A DNA stretch of 64,000 bases from Anisakis pegreffii (lineage: Eukaryota > Nematoda > Chromadorea > Rhabditida > Anisakidae): the NCBI GenBank assembly GCA_035041965.1, contig JAPYMA010003026.1, forward strand, positions 144,097 to 208,096, in the 5' to 3' direction. Position 1 is the stretch's first letter. Every line of letters begins with the position of its first letter. The translations under genes and the position numbers were made by a program. Positions 37,473-49,554 of this stretch are shown here, piece after piece. The notes below the pieces were generated by a model. The model worked only from the letters and a program-made list of their open reading frames with translations. It searched no databases and was not told the origin of the DNA.

Positions 37473-38711
37473 TAAATGAACAGTCGATATATTATTTTCA
37501 AGTAAACCGTTCCAGTGAACAAATTTAAGTAAAGTCCGCAATCAATACAGATCTCCCTGTGATAACTGACTAAATTTTTCCGACTAAACGCCGAATAAAG
37601 ATCACTTTTGATCGTTCAAAATTGATGTCTGCTTAGCCTGCATACGATTTCTGCTTTATCAACTCACCATAGAGCGTTTCTGTAACGCCTAAATGTGAAC
37701 ATATAACAGATATGCTTGAAAACGCAAGGCTTAGGACAATTCAAGGGAGCAATTTGAAAAACGTTGACAAATCACAATCAGTTGCTGAGCACACGTGATG
37801 CGAAACTGATCTGACGAGCGTGAAATGCTAGAATCAGAAGCACCTGATATATGTAAGATAACACAAACCGATAATTAGATGCAAGCCAAAGCATAGACCG
37901 GCCCAGGTCCGGAAACATGATGAATCGTCATAACTTTGCAGATTATTATCCTCAAGCTGATGGCATCCTTCATAATGATGGCTTCGCTTCGTAGATAACT
38001 CTTGGCTCTTTGGATATCTAATCCTCCTGTCAATACCAAACTAATTTGCTACGGAATCAGTGAATCAATCCCATTAGATTTGGTTGTCAGCAAGTGTTTT
38101 GTTATCAATCTGGTTACGCTGCCACTCAATGATCACGATCCACTGGATTAACTATGTGCATTTTGATCGGGGCCATTCAACGTATACGATTGACTGTTGT
38201 TGGCAAGGAACAAGGAGCATGAATGTCATTACTGATATGGTTGCTGACATTACTACCTAATACCTATTACTGTATTATTATTGTGAGATTATTTATGAGC
38301 GTGCAATATTCGTATCCAACTGAAAACTTTCATTCACCTGCCGATTGAATACACTCATCAGCATCACCTAATGTTTCTCAGCACCGCGCTAGCATTCAGC
38401 CACCGTTCATGCTCATTCCTCCATCGAAATTTCTTGATGATTACAAAATTGCGCTGTGGAATCGGCAACACTTTTTTTAGTTACACCGAATGCCTGAATT
38501 ACCTGATACTTTAAGCGCTTGATTATGTCATATTCCGAAATGTGTCCAAAAGCCAATTCAAACATTCCAAAGCTTGAACACAAGACTGGCACTAATCAGT
38601 AGTCCAAGCCCACCTATTAGCCTGAGACTAAAGCTATTCTTAGCTCAATCCACTTCGAAATTTCCAGTTTGTGTCACTTTTGAATTAGTGCATCTGAATA
38701 TTTACGCCGTC

Positions 38712-38717
38712 TATAAA
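38712..38717 (+). promoter_or_regulatory. TATA-like box, gene at 38,828
   Basis: TATAAA exactly 116 bases before the ATG. The same hexamer sits at the same distance in the genes at 48,190 and 51,249; the gene at 45,127 has a mutated version (ATCAAT). Confidence 0.4.
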
Positions 38718-38810
38718 TGGACAATATGTCTTGAGCAAAGAATGTTGTTTCATGGTAGCTTTGCAGGAAGTTGATGTTTCAGGAAGGATCGCATTGTTTT
38801 ACATTGCAAG

Positions 38811-38820
38811 TTTGATTCAG
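38811..38820 (+). promoter_or_regulatory. Possible trans-splice acceptor, gene at 38,828
   Basis: TTTGATTCAG seven bases before ATG; the equivalents before the sister genes differ slightly (TTCAG or TTTAG). A spliced-leader site fits because no upstream coding exon is needed. Confidence 0.45.
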
Positions 38821-38827
38821 ATTCGTT

Positions 38828-40207
38828 ATGCGCACGTTTCTGATTATTTTGTCATGTCCTATGCTCTTCGCGGAAGCTTTCGACATCGGATACCAACAGT
38901 CGGTTAAAGTTCAAGGCCGTTTGGTGTGTCATGGTGTACCGCTGAGCAATATGCCCGTGAGGTTGTACGATCATGATAAAGGTAGTTAGGCTCCTACTCC
39001 ATTCCGACATAACAAATATACACATTTTGCTTTGATCTACAACGCTTTTTGATCGACATCTACCCGTGACCGGTCAATCTGCCTAAAGACGTTTGCCTAA
39101 TGACAGTTTGCCTAAAGACTAATTCCGTAACGGACAGTTGGCCTAATGCAAAATTTGCCTAACAGACAGTTTGCGTAACGAACAGCTTGCTTAAGGAATA
39201 GTTTGCCTAATAAGCGAAATATCCATTAAAAAACCGAAAGCAAACTGTTCGTTAGGCAAGCTGTCCGTTAGACAAGTTATCCGTTAGGTAAACTATTTGT
39301 TAGGGAAACTGTCCGCTAGGCAAGTTGTCTGATAGGCAACCTGTCCGATAGCCAAATTGTCCGTTAGGCAAACTATCCGATGGGCAAATTGTTCGTTAGG
39401 CAAACTGTCAGTTAGACAAGCTGTCCGTCAGGCAAGTTGTCCGTCAGGCAAACTGCCTGTTAGCAAAATTGTCCGCTAGGCAATGTGTGTTTAGGCGAAC
39501 TGTCGTTAGGCAAAATGTCTCTAGTTAGATTGACCGAGTACCATATCAATCGAATAGACAACATACCTCCACAAGTTCGAAACATATCCCCGGATCATTG
39601 CGGGAATGCAGAGGTTTTCCCAACCGCTATGCGAATACTATTTCAACATCGTAATTCTGGGGAAAATTTTTAAGTGAAGCAGAACCGTGGTCATCTATTC
39701 CGAATGTTTCTTTTCAAACTCACACTATGAGCTCACTTTTTTTTTCAAACTCAGCTCTTTTTTTGCAGGCATCGACCCACACGATCTTATGGCCAATGGG
39801 AAAACGCATGTGGATGGATCGTTCACTCTAGAAGGATACACAGCCGAGTTCTTTACAATTGATCCAAAATTGATTATTTACTATAGATGTAACAAAGAAA
39901 CATTCTCCAAAAAAGCGTCGATTCGGGTATGTGCCATATCAAACATCTCCATCATCCCTTACAACAAACACATTGAAATCCTCTCGAATTGGATGTTCCA
40001 ACAAAATTGAAGACTTACTATGACCACATGATTGCTCGTTTACAGCCGCTTCTGGTGTGGAAGATTCCTAAGTGCTGGGATGTGCTAACGATGTGGGTGC
40101 CGAAAACACATGTGTCAATGGGAAAAAGTGCACACAACACTTACGAATTTGGTACTCTGGAAATGCGGTTCTTAAACAGATACGCTCAGCGAGATTGCCA
40201 ACAATGA
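38828..40207 (+). CDS. Divergent transthyretin-like protein, 157 aa
   Basis: Exons 38828-38981, 39769-39926 and 40046-40207; intron phases 1 and 0 as in the canonical genes. A signal peptide (residues 1-17) is followed by KVQGRLVCHGVP, VRLYDHDKG, DDL-type DPHDLMANGKTHVDGSF, FFTIDPKLIIYYRC and a new-type exon 3 with CWDVLTMWVPKTHV and TYEFGTLEMRF. Cysteines matching the family positions remain; the CAC pair of the 34,841 gene is replaced by SAH. Intron 1 is 787 bp because it contains a foldback minisatellite. The closest relative is the gene at 48,190, nearly identical in exon 1. Secretion is inferred; no ligand is known. Confidence 0.85.
39071..39536. repeat. Foldback minisatellite element in intron 1
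   Basis: About 466 bp. The left half is built of roughly 16-bp units reading GCCTAACGGACAGTTT, the right half of the same unit in reverse complement (AAACTGTCCGTTAGGC), around a centre near 39,210-39,235. The ends carry short terminal inverted repeats (CGGTCAATCT and AGATTGACCG). Related copies are in intron 1 of the genes at 48,190 and 51,249, and absent at 34,841 and 45,127. This is the structure of a foldback-type element; it encodes no protein. Confidence 0.85.
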
Positions 40208-40381
40208 AGGGCACCGACGACGGCGGTGTTGAAAAAATTGTTCTTTCATGTTATTCATTCATATTGACTATAAGTTATCACCATTTTTCTATTGCTTCTA
40301 CGAAATCGCTCTTCTTTATGATTATCAATGACACATTCACTGGCTTTATTTCTCTGCTTGGTCGTACTATGTAACGTTGCG

Positions 40382-40387
40382 AATAAA
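40382..40387 (+). terminator. Polyadenylation signal, gene at 38,828
   Basis: AATAAA 175 bases after the stop; in the sister copies this site reads AATAAT. Confidence 0.35.
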
Positions 40388-40699
40388 CACTGATTGTTGC
40401 TGTTTTTCGTATGAAAAGTTTATCTATTTTCGATTCGAACGGATTGTAGAATGCAGTCCGGATGTATAATTCCATAACTGGATGCTCGGGAGACTATATA
40501 TGAACATGCCAATATCCACAGCTTACAAATCTTGACGTTTAGAATAACTCTATTCTGTCTTCGTAGTTCATTTGATCAATTTAGATGCAAAACCTAACCA
40601 TTAATACCTCACCTCCGCAACTATGAATCTAACAATCCCACTTAATTCTTAATTTCTTGAGTGTTTCTCCACGAATGACAATTATTATGCTGGATTTAG

Positions 40700-40850
40700 G
40701 CGTGCCAACGAAAAATGACTTTTTATATTCCGCATGAATGTATTAACCAGGGAAATCGACCGTCGCATATCGCCGATTTTGAAACAATGAATTCAACGTG
40801 ATTACAGTCAGAATGAAAGTAGAATCAAATGACAGTAATTCTAGCTGCCT
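40700..40850 (+). pseudogene. Canonical-type exon 3 remnant, still open from its acceptor
   Basis: GATTTAG acceptor followed in phase 0 by ACQRKMTFYIPHECINQG, a clear counterpart of PCQRKITFYIPKAYVSQG in the canonical gene at 32,593. The frame stays open for 33 codons and stops at 40,801, before the conserved final Cys. Homology continues beyond the stop into the old 3' UTR. It lies 493 bp beyond the stop of the divergent gene. It may be a decaying relic of the original terminal exon or a rarely used alternative last exon. Confidence 0.75.
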
Positions 40851-40929
40851 TATTCCATGTGTAGTGGATGATGTTTTCAAAGTAATGAAAATTGAATGTG
40901 GCATGCAATAATAATAGTTATCGGATTAC

Positions 40930-41520
40930 TGTGAAGCGCTATTCATTGACATTAATGACACGCAGTGGAAGAGTTGACGCCAGAGAGGTAATCACATATC
41001 TGAGCAAATGAGTGTGTCACAAGAGGAGAATCTGCAACCAGAACTTGCGAGTTTGGTATTGGCTAAAAATTGTCATCATTTTTCCATTATTTCTGTGATA
41101 TTGCCGTTCCTTATGAATATTGATAAGATATTCTCTGACTTTATTATTCCATCTTGGTCGTACTTTGGGATATTACGAATAACTACTTAACAAGTAATCT
41201 CAGTAGTCATCGATGACTGACACGAAAAATTCGCATTTAGGTGGTTAAAGTGCAGTATTACAGAAAGCTTTGCAGTTTTGGTGAGAGGTAAAGATGAGAT
41301 TTGACTACAAGGAGAAGCCTCTTAGATCATTTCATCCTCACAACAGGTTTTGGGCTGAAGCAGATTCACGAAACCACCGGTTACAAGCACTACTTGAGCT
41401 TCATGACACTTCACAGTCATCAGTGCCACAAACGTCACGGTTTTCCTTTCTTATCAACCTGTTTCCCGTACGCTAATGATACTAGCAGAAGAATGACGAA
41501 ATCATTCATAAGTTGTCATG
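40930..41520 (+). repeat. Duplicated noncoding block, D1 copy
   Basis: Nearly identical to 52,950-53,545 apart from small indels and scattered substitutions. The short frames within it are shared only because the DNA is duplicated; no domain is visible. Confidence 0.75.
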
Positions 41521-43897
41521 AATCTGATTCTTCCGGCTGGAAAACTATGCAAGTCGTCGAGCGATATTGCTTAGAGGAATATCTTATTATCTGAAGGTAT
41601 TTCAGTTTCTACATACTGGTCTCTATTGATCAACACATACATTATCGTGGCACTATGACCGAGAGTTACCATCTTCAGATGAATCGGTGCTCTCAGGCCT
41701 TGTAACAGTTAACTCTGTAACATGGTGATTTCTCGATGCCATCAGACTCCCCAGATTCTTTACATCCAAGAAAAAATATTTTGTCGAGCAATTTTGCTTA
41801 CCTTCAGTGGAATAGCTCATTTTCTCAAGGTATCCCAGTTGCTTAGCAGCTCCTTGTCAATACAGAGCACCTCTGCTCATCGATATATTCATTATCGCGA
41901 TTCTATGCGGGTCACCATCCTCAAATAATCCTTCTTCTTAGGTTTGTCAACGAATATGGCGGTTTCTCCACACCATTGGAAATAATGCCGCCAAACTTTG
42001 CACAATTCATCACCATTACGTGATCAGTGATATTGCAAGCACATTTTTAATTTAGTGGAATTGAGGAATCGAACGGTGCAGAGAAATTGATATGTTAATG
42101 GACAAACATGAGAGTACGGTAAATTTGAAGATGGTAACCTCTGTATAGTTGTAGTAACGTATTGGTATTGATCTATGCTGAAATAATGTATCTGAATGGG
42201 CGATTTTACACTTGCTGTTGAGATAGCTTCATGTTCATAGCCACATCTCCTCAAGAAAGAGGAATTGTTCAACAAAATTATGTTTTTCTCAATCTAGAGG
42301 TTCCGCTGGATCGAAAAATGCAAAGAAGTTCAGATCCTCAAGGCACTGGTACTCTCATCTTCGCCCAGTAGAATATGAATTTCTTTGCACCGTTCGATTG
42401 CTCAAAATCTCTAATTTCAGAATATCATATGTTTTGCCGAGCAATTATTAGAAGGTGAGGAGATATAACTATTTTCTCAATGTCATACAGGTGGCCATCT
42501 CCGAGCCTACCGTACTCTCAAGTTTGCCCAGTAACAGGAATTTTTTTGCATCATTCCATCCAGCGAAACCTCTACATTCAGAAAAAAATATATTTTTCCG
42601 CGCGATTTCGCTTAGTTGAGTAGATATAGCAATTTTTCGAAAGCTATCTCATAGTCAATTAGCGCAGAGGTACTCATTCATATACACTGTATCACTATAG
42701 ATCAATTGTAAACATTACTATAGCGTTACAGGCGTTAAGATTTTCAAGGTCCTGGTACTCTCATCTTTGCTCGGTAACATATGAATTTCTTTGCACCAAT
42801 CGCTCAGAATCTCTGCTTTCAGAATATTATATACTTTTCTGATCACTTATGAGTAGGTGAGGAGATATAACTATTTTCTCAGTGTCATACAGGTGGTCAT
42901 CTCCGAACCTACGGTGCCCTGAAGTTTGCCGGATAACATATGAGTATTTGTGCACCAATCTTTCCAGCGGAATCTCAACATTCAGGCTTAATATATTCAC
43001 GTCCACCGTCTTCTCAGGTTGCACAGTAACATACCAATGTTTCTACATCATTCAATCGAACAGAATCTTAGCATTCTGAAAATGAGAATTTCGCTGAAGA
43101 ATTTCGTTTCTACTAGGAGATATAGTTGTTTTTCTGATGCTCTAGGGGTTACCACATTCAAGCCTACCGTACTCACAGCTTTGCCCAATAACATATAAAT
43201 TTTTTTACTTCATTAGATCCAACTGGATCTCTATATTAAGAAAAAGATATATTTTGCTGAGCGATTTTGCTTACTCGAGGAGACATAGCCATTTCCTTAG
43301 ATACATCTCTAATGGATAGCGCAGTCGCGCTCATTCATACAAAATGATCGCTATTGTTCCATCTATGCGTTTTATAGCAGCAGGCGGATTGCGATCTTCG
43401 AGCTAACCGTCTTGTCAAGTTTACCCGGAAACATGTAAATTTTTTTCACCGTTCGATCCAGCAAAACCTCCAGATTCAGGATAATATAAATTTTACTGAG
43501 CAATTTAGCTTAGTTGAGGAGATATAGGTTTTTGATTAACACCACCTCAAAGTAATGCTGGTGCCACCTTCAAGGCTACGGTATTCTCAAGTGTGCCCAG
43601 ATCATATGAATTCTTTGGCTCCATTCGACTGCTCAGATTCTCCACTTTCAGAATATCACATGCTTTGCCGAGCAGTTATGAGTAGGTGAGGGAATATAGC
43701 TGTTTTCATAACGCTATACGGATGGCGAACTCCGAGCCTGCCGTAAGCTTGCCGTTTGCTCATTAAGATATGAATTTTTTTGCATCGTTCGGGCCAGCGG
43801 AATGTCTGCACTCAGAAAAAATATATTTTGCCAAGAGATTTCGCTTATTTCGGGAGATTTAGCTATTTTCTAATGTTATATGGGCTGCCATGTTCAA
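41520..43897 (+). repeat. Degenerate satellite-like region, D1 copy
   Basis: Recurring blocks with landmarks GAGGAGATATAGCTATTTTC, then TACGG-GTGGCCATCTCC, then ACCGTACTCTCAAGTTTGCC, then ACATATGAATTTTTTTGCA, then CTCTACATTCAG and TTTTGCCGAGCGATTTCGCTTA. The landmark GAGATATAG recurs at intervals of about 160 or 240 bp. Units are strongly diverged and truncated. There is no lasting frame. It ends abruptly at the D1/D2 junction. Confidence 0.75.
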
Positions 43898-45126
43898 GAA
43901 CAACAAAGATGAATACATATGAATGAGCTGGGAATGATTCATGCTACATTCATGATGGGTATGCTACCAAATTCATCGGAACAGTCTTAAGTCGTTAATC
44001 CCCGAAATCCCATGAGTGTCGAAAGAACGAATTCCTAGATCGGGATCGAGATGTAAAAGTTGGGATTCAGGATTCCGGGGATCATGTGCAATTCGCCGAC
44101 AAAGCTGATCGAAACCGAGAGGTACATCAATGTGATCAACGTTGACGAACTTGCTTTTCTACTGATAGATGGATTGACATCATGTGTGAGTGCAAAAAAA
44201 TCAAGCTATGAGAAAAAGAAACATGAGAGTTGGTCTCAAACAGCATGATTTGTTCGTTACAGTTGCCAGATGATTGTCCTCCAGTTGAAATAACTCGCTA
44301 TATCGATAATTTTGCTTCCGAAGTAACTCGCTAATGAATCACTGAATCAACCCCATTCGATTTGATTGTCAACAAATATTCTGCTATCAATCTGGTTACG
44401 TTGCCGCTCAGTGATCACGAATCACTGGATTAACTATGTGCGTTTTGATCGGAGTTAATCAACATACATAACTGATTGTTGTTGACAAGGAAAAAGGAAC
44501 ATGAACATCATTACATACATCATGCTTACTACCTACCTACCGTTACATTATTATTGTCAGAATAATCAGAAGCGCATAATATTTAAATCCACATTTCGAC
44601 ATTTCGACACCAATATTGCGCCGGAATACAGTCGTCAGCATGGCTCTCAACTTTGCGCTAGTCACTAGCCAGTCTTTATGCTCTATTGTTCCACTGGAAT
44701 TCCTTGTTTGATCACAAAATTTTATAGCAGAAATGATTTCTTTTTTGAACTTTACCAAATACTCGAACTTTCTGCTGGTTTGAGAGTTTCAAAAGTCACG
44801 CTCTGAAAAGTGTCAAAAATCGATTTGAAACAGCGGTTGGTACCGTTGGGTGGAAATCTGTCTAGAGCTTGAGCTTGAGGCTGGTAGCAAGTAACGGTTT
44901 GAGTCCAGTATCAGCCTGAATCTAGAGGCATACTTATCGTTAGCTTAATCCACGGCAAAAAGTTCAGTTAGTGACACGGTTGAATTAGGGCATGTGAATA
45001 GATAGATATCTATCAATAGACAATATGTCCTAGGCAAAGAACGTTCTTTCACGACATCTTCGCAAAATGTTGATGTTTCGTGAAGGATCGCAATGTTTTA
45101 AATCATGAATTTAATTCAGATTCACT

Positions 45127-45995
45127 ATGCGCACGTTTCTGATTATTTTGTCTTGTTCTGTGCTATTCACCGAAACGTTCGACATTGGATTCCAACAGTG
45201 GGCTAAAGTTCGAGGTCATCTTGTGTGTCATGGTGTACCGCTGAGCGATACGATCGTAAAGCTGTTCGATCATGATAGAGGTAGTTACGCTCTTCTCGAT
45301 TCTGGCGCAACAGATCTACGCATTTTGATTTGATCCAGAAATGGTGGTTGATCAATATCAATCAGGTGGACAATACATCACCATAGGTTCACAGCGTATC
45401 CCCATATCATTGCTCTAAGGCAGAAGGTTACTCGAGCGCCTATGCGAGTACTGTTTCAATATCGCAGTTCCGGGATACCGTAAATGAAGCAGAACCGTGG
45501 TCATCTAACGCGAATATTTCTTTTCGAACCTACACTAAGAGCTGTTCTCTTTTTTTTTGCAGGCATCGATTCACACGATCTTATGGCCAGTGGGAAAACG
45601 GATATGAATGGATCGTTCACTCTAGAAGGACACACAGCCGAGTTCTTTACAATTGATCCAAAATTGAGTATTTACTACAGATGTGCCGAAAAATCATTCG
45701 ACAGAAAACCCTTACCTGAGGTGTGTGCCCTATCAAACACATCCATCATGCAATACAACAACAACACTGAAATCTTCTCGAATTGGATATGCCAATAAGA
45801 AGGAAGGCTTATCTGGGATACATAATTACTTGTTTGCAGAGAGTTTTCGGAAGCGGAATGTGCATGGAGAAGTTAACGGTGGGAATACCAGAAGAATACG
45901 TTTGTGAAGGAGATTATGCATGTAAAACATACGAAATTGGTACTTTGGAAATGTGGTACGCAAACTATTTTGCTACGAGTGGTTGCTTTTATTGA
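45127..45995 (+). CDS. Divergent transthyretin-like protein, 155 aa
   Basis: Exons 45127-45280, 45563-45720 and 45840-45995, phases 1 and 0. Signal peptide, then KVRGHLVCHGVP, VKLFDHDRG, DSHDLMASGKTDMNGSF, FFTIDPKLSIYYRC. Exon 3 reads GSGMCMEKLTVGIPEEYVCE, the version of the new exon 3 closest to the canonical one (CxxKLTxxIPxxYV), and continues DYACKTYEIGTLEMW to a terminal GCFY. Intron 2 is 119 bp (GAG|GTGTGT). Intron 1 is 282 bp without the foldback element, like that of the 34,841 gene. Its 5' and 3' surroundings are those that flank the assembly gap in unit D1. Confidence 0.85.
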
Positions 45996-46229
45996 AACGC
46001 GTCGAGGATGGCGATGTTGAGAAAAATGTTTCCTCATAATATTCATTCAGATTAATTCAAAATTATCACCATTTTTCTACTGCGTCAACGAAATCGTTCT
46101 TTTTCATGATTATTGATGACACATTCACTGACTTCATTTCTTCGTTTGGTCGAACTATGTAACATTGCGAATAATTACTGATTATTGCTGTTTTTGGAAT
46201 GCTAAGTTTATCCGTTTTCAATCCGAGCG

Positions 46230-46310
46230 AACAACCTTCACACATGGCCGATATCAGAACGATGAATTCAGCATGGCTTCATTCAAAATGAATGGATAAT
46301 CACATGACTG
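46230..46310 (+). pseudogene. Remnant of canonical TTR-like exon 3 (3' half)
   Basis: CAACCTTCACACATGGCCGA and the following bases match the second half of the canonical exon 3 at 32,593 with its 3' UTR. The first half and acceptor are deleted at the same point as in the 35,915 remnant, so these two share a history. Confidence 0.6.
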
Positions 46311-48180
46311 TATTCCTTGTTGCCTTCTTCCATGCATATTGGATGTTTTCAAAGCAATGGCAATTGAATGTTACATGCACTAATAAATGCTATCGGGGTA
46401 TTATGAAGCTCCATTCGTTGACGTTTTTGACATACTGTTGTGTTTGCCGTCAATTGCGTTCGAGGACTGGTGTGAACGACACCGATACGAAGAAATGCGT
46501 TGGCTTACAAAAACCCAGATACGATAGAGAACCACCTGTGGTCTTCGAACTCGATACAAATACAGAAGACAGATGACATGTCTCACTTATACAGACTTCT
46601 TGTATGCAAATTCTTAAGAAGATAACTGTATGCAAAGAAGCAGATCACCATATGCAAAGAAGATCACTATAAGCAAATTAGATCACTACCCAACACATAC
46701 AGTAGAAGAGTCAATGGCAGAATGTCGATCAAACGATCGATCACAAGTCGATAGCGATCACATGGTTGGCCATATTGGTGCGTACGTGCCAACAGCTCTC
46801 AAAAGGAAAACAAAATAAATGAATAGTCGATATATTATTCTCAAGCAAACCGTTCCAATGAATAAATTTAAGTAAAGTCCGCAATCAATACAGATCTCCC
46901 TATGATAACTGACTAAATTTTTCCGACTCAACGCCGAATAAGAATCACTTCTGATCGTTCAAAATTGATGTCTGCTTAGCCTGCATACGATTTCTGCTTT
47001 GTCAACTCACCATAGAGCGTTTCTGGAACGCCTAAATGTGAACTATAACAGATATGCTTGAAAACACAAGTCATAGGACAATTCGAGGGAGCAGTTTGAA
47101 AAACGTTGACAAATCACAATCAGTTGCTGTGCACACGCAATGCGAAACTGATCTAATGAGCGTGAAATGCTAGAATCAGAAGGAGCTGATAAATGTAAGA
47201 TAATACAAACAGATAATTAGATGCAGGCCAAAGCATAGACCGGCCCAGGTCCGGAAACATGATGAATCGTCATAACTTTGCAGATTATTATCCTCAAGCT
47301 GATGGCATCCTTCATAATGATGGCTTCGCTTCGTAGATAACTCCTGGCTCTTTGGATATCTAATCTTCGTATCCGTACCAAACTAATATGCTATGGAATC
47401 AGTGAATCAATCCCATTAGATTTGGTTGTCAGCAAGTGTTTTGTTATCAATCTGGTTACGCTGCCACTCAATGATCACGATCCACTGGATTAACTATGTG
47501 CATTTTGATCGGGGCCATTCAACGTATACGATTGACTGTTGTTGGCAAGGAACAAGGAGCATGAATGTCATTACTGATATGGTTGCTGACGCCACTACTT
47601 AATACCTATCATCACATTATTATTGTGAGATTGTTCACCAGCGCATAATATTCCTATTCAACTGAAAACATTCATTCACATGCCGATTGAATACACTCAT
47701 CAGCATCACCTAATGTTTCTCAGCACCGCGCTAGCATTCAGCCACCGTTCATGCTCATTCCTCCATCGAAATTTCTTGATGATTACAAAATTGCGCTGTG
47801 GAATCGGCAACACCTTTTTTTAATTACACCGAATGCCTGAATTACCTGATACTTTAAGCGCTTGATTATGTCATGATTCGAAATGTGTCCAAAAGCCAAT
47901 TTAAACATTCCTGGAGATGGAAATGTGTCCAAACCTTGAACACAAGACTGGCACTAATCAGTAGTCCGAGCCCACCTATTAGCCTGAGCCTAAAGCTATT
48001 CTTAGCTTAATTCACTTCGAAATTTCCAGTTTGTGTCACTTTTGAATTAGTGCATCTGAATATTTACGCCATCTATAAATGGACAATATGTCTTGAGCAA
48101 AGAACGTTGTTTCATGGTAGCTTTGCAGGAAGTTCACGTTTCAGGAAGGATCGCATTGTTTTACATTGCGAGTTTGATTC
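46311..48180. other. Spacer of unit D2
   Basis: No gene supported. The frame at 46,292-46,576 is duplicated noncoding DNA. From 46,815 the spacer matches D1 from 37,473 almost base for base. Confidence 0.55.
48074..48079 (+). promoter_or_regulatory. TATA-like box, gene at 48,190
   Basis: TATAAA 116 bases before the ATG, conserved with the D1 and D3 sister genes. Confidence 0.4.
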
Positions 48181-48189
48181 AGATTCGTT

Positions 48190-49554
48190 ATGCGCACGTT
48201 TCTGATTATTTTGTCATGTCCTATGCTCTTCGCGGAAGCTTTCGACATCGGATACCAACAGTCGGTTAAAGTTCAAGGCCGTTTGGTGTGTCATGGTGTA
48301 CCGCTGAGCAATATGCCCGTGAGGTTGTACGATCATGATAAAGGTAGTTAGGCTCCTACTCCATTCCGACATAACAAATATACACATTTTGCTTTGATCT
48401 GTCAACGGTTGTTGATCGACATCTACCCGTGACCGGTCAATCTGCCTAAAGACGTTTGCCTAATGACAGTTTGTCTAAAGACTAATTCCGTAACGGACAG
48501 TTTCGCTAACGGACAGTTGGCCTAATGCAAAATTTGCCTAACAGACAGTTTGCGTAACGAACAGCTTGCTTAAGGAACAGTTTGCCTAATAAGCGAAATA
48601 TCCATTAAAAAACCGAAAGCAAACTGTTCGTTAGGCAAGCTGTCCGTTAGACAAGTTATCCGTTAGGTAAACTATTTGTTAGGCAAACTGTCCGCTAGGC
48701 AAGTTGTCTGCTAGGCAACCTGTCCGATAGCCAAATTGTACGTTAGGCAAACTGTCAGTTAGACAAGCTGTCCGTTAGGCAAGTTGTCCGTCAGGCAAAC
48801 TGCCTGTTAGCAAAATTGTCCGCTAGGCAATGTGTGTTTAGGCGAACTGTCGTTAGGCAAAATGTCTCTAGTTAGATTGACCGAGTACCATATCAATCGA
48901 ATAGACAACATACCTCCACAAGTTCGAAACATATCCCCGGATCATTGCGGGAATGCAGAGGTTTTCCCAACGGCTATGCAAATACTATTTCAACATCGTA
49001 ATTCCGGGGAAAATTTTTAAGTGAAGCAGAACCGTGGTCATCTATCTCGAATGTTTCTCTTCAAACTCACACTATGAGCTCACTTTTTTTTTCAAACTCA
49101 GCTCTTTCTTTGCAGGCATCGACCCACACGATCTTATGGCCAATGGGAAAACGCATGTGGATGGATCGTTCACTCTAGAAGGATACACAGCCGAGTTCTT
49201 TACAATTGATCCAAAATTGATTATTTACTATAAATGTAACAAAGAAACATTCTCCAAAAAAGCGTCGATTTGGGTATGTGCCATATCAAACATCTCCATC
49301 ATCCCTTACAACAACCACATTGAAATCCTCTCGAATTGGATGTTCCAACAAAATTGAAGACTTACTATGACCACAGGATTGTTCGTTTACAGGCGCGTCG
49401 GGACTGGAAGATTCCTAAGTGCTGGAATGTGCTAACGCTGAGGGTGCCGAGAACACATGTGTCAATGGGAAAAAGTGCACACAACACTTACGAATTTGGT
49501 ACTCTGGAAATGCGGTTCTTAAACATATACGCTCAGCGAGATTGCCCACAATGA
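48190..49554 (+). CDS. Divergent transthyretin-like protein, 157 aa
   Basis: Exons 48190-48343, 49116-49273 and 49393-49554. Nearly identical to the 38,828 gene; differences include IYYKC for IYYRC, SIW for SIR at the exon 2 end, and an exon 3 that begins ARRDWKIPKCWNVLTLRVP. Signal peptide, four family cysteine positions and phases are kept. Intron 2 is 119 bp. Intron 1 is 772 bp and carries a 450-bp foldback element. The pair reflects the recent D1/D2 duplication; both copies are open, so both may be expressed. Confidence 0.85.
48434..48883. repeat. Foldback minisatellite element in intron 1
   Basis: D2 copy of the element at 39,071, with the same CGGTCAATCT and AGATTGACCG ends. It gained a unit in the left arm and lost units in the right arm, giving 450 versus 466 bp, as expected from slippage within the arms. 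Confidence 0.85.

Larger units (their letters stand above)
36821..43897. repeat. Tandem segmental duplication, unit D1 (contains the gap)
   Basis: From GAACAACAAAGATGAA at 36,821 the sequence matches unit D2 from 43,898. Up to the N-gap, 36,821-37,462 corresponds to 43,898-44,567. After the gap, 37,473 onward corresponds to 46,815 onward. Downstream, 40,440-43,890 corresponds to about 52,560-55,375 in unit D3. Near the gene, identity is well above 90 % by eye. Confidence 0.85.

Noticed and set aside
37897..37916. ACCGGCCCAGGTCCGGAAAC (also at 47,239), resembling the conserved S-domain loop of SRP RNA
   Set aside because: It has an extra C relative to the SRP consensus, and none of the other conserved SRP RNA elements surrounds it. 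It lies in the duplicated spacer family, so the two copies are one event.
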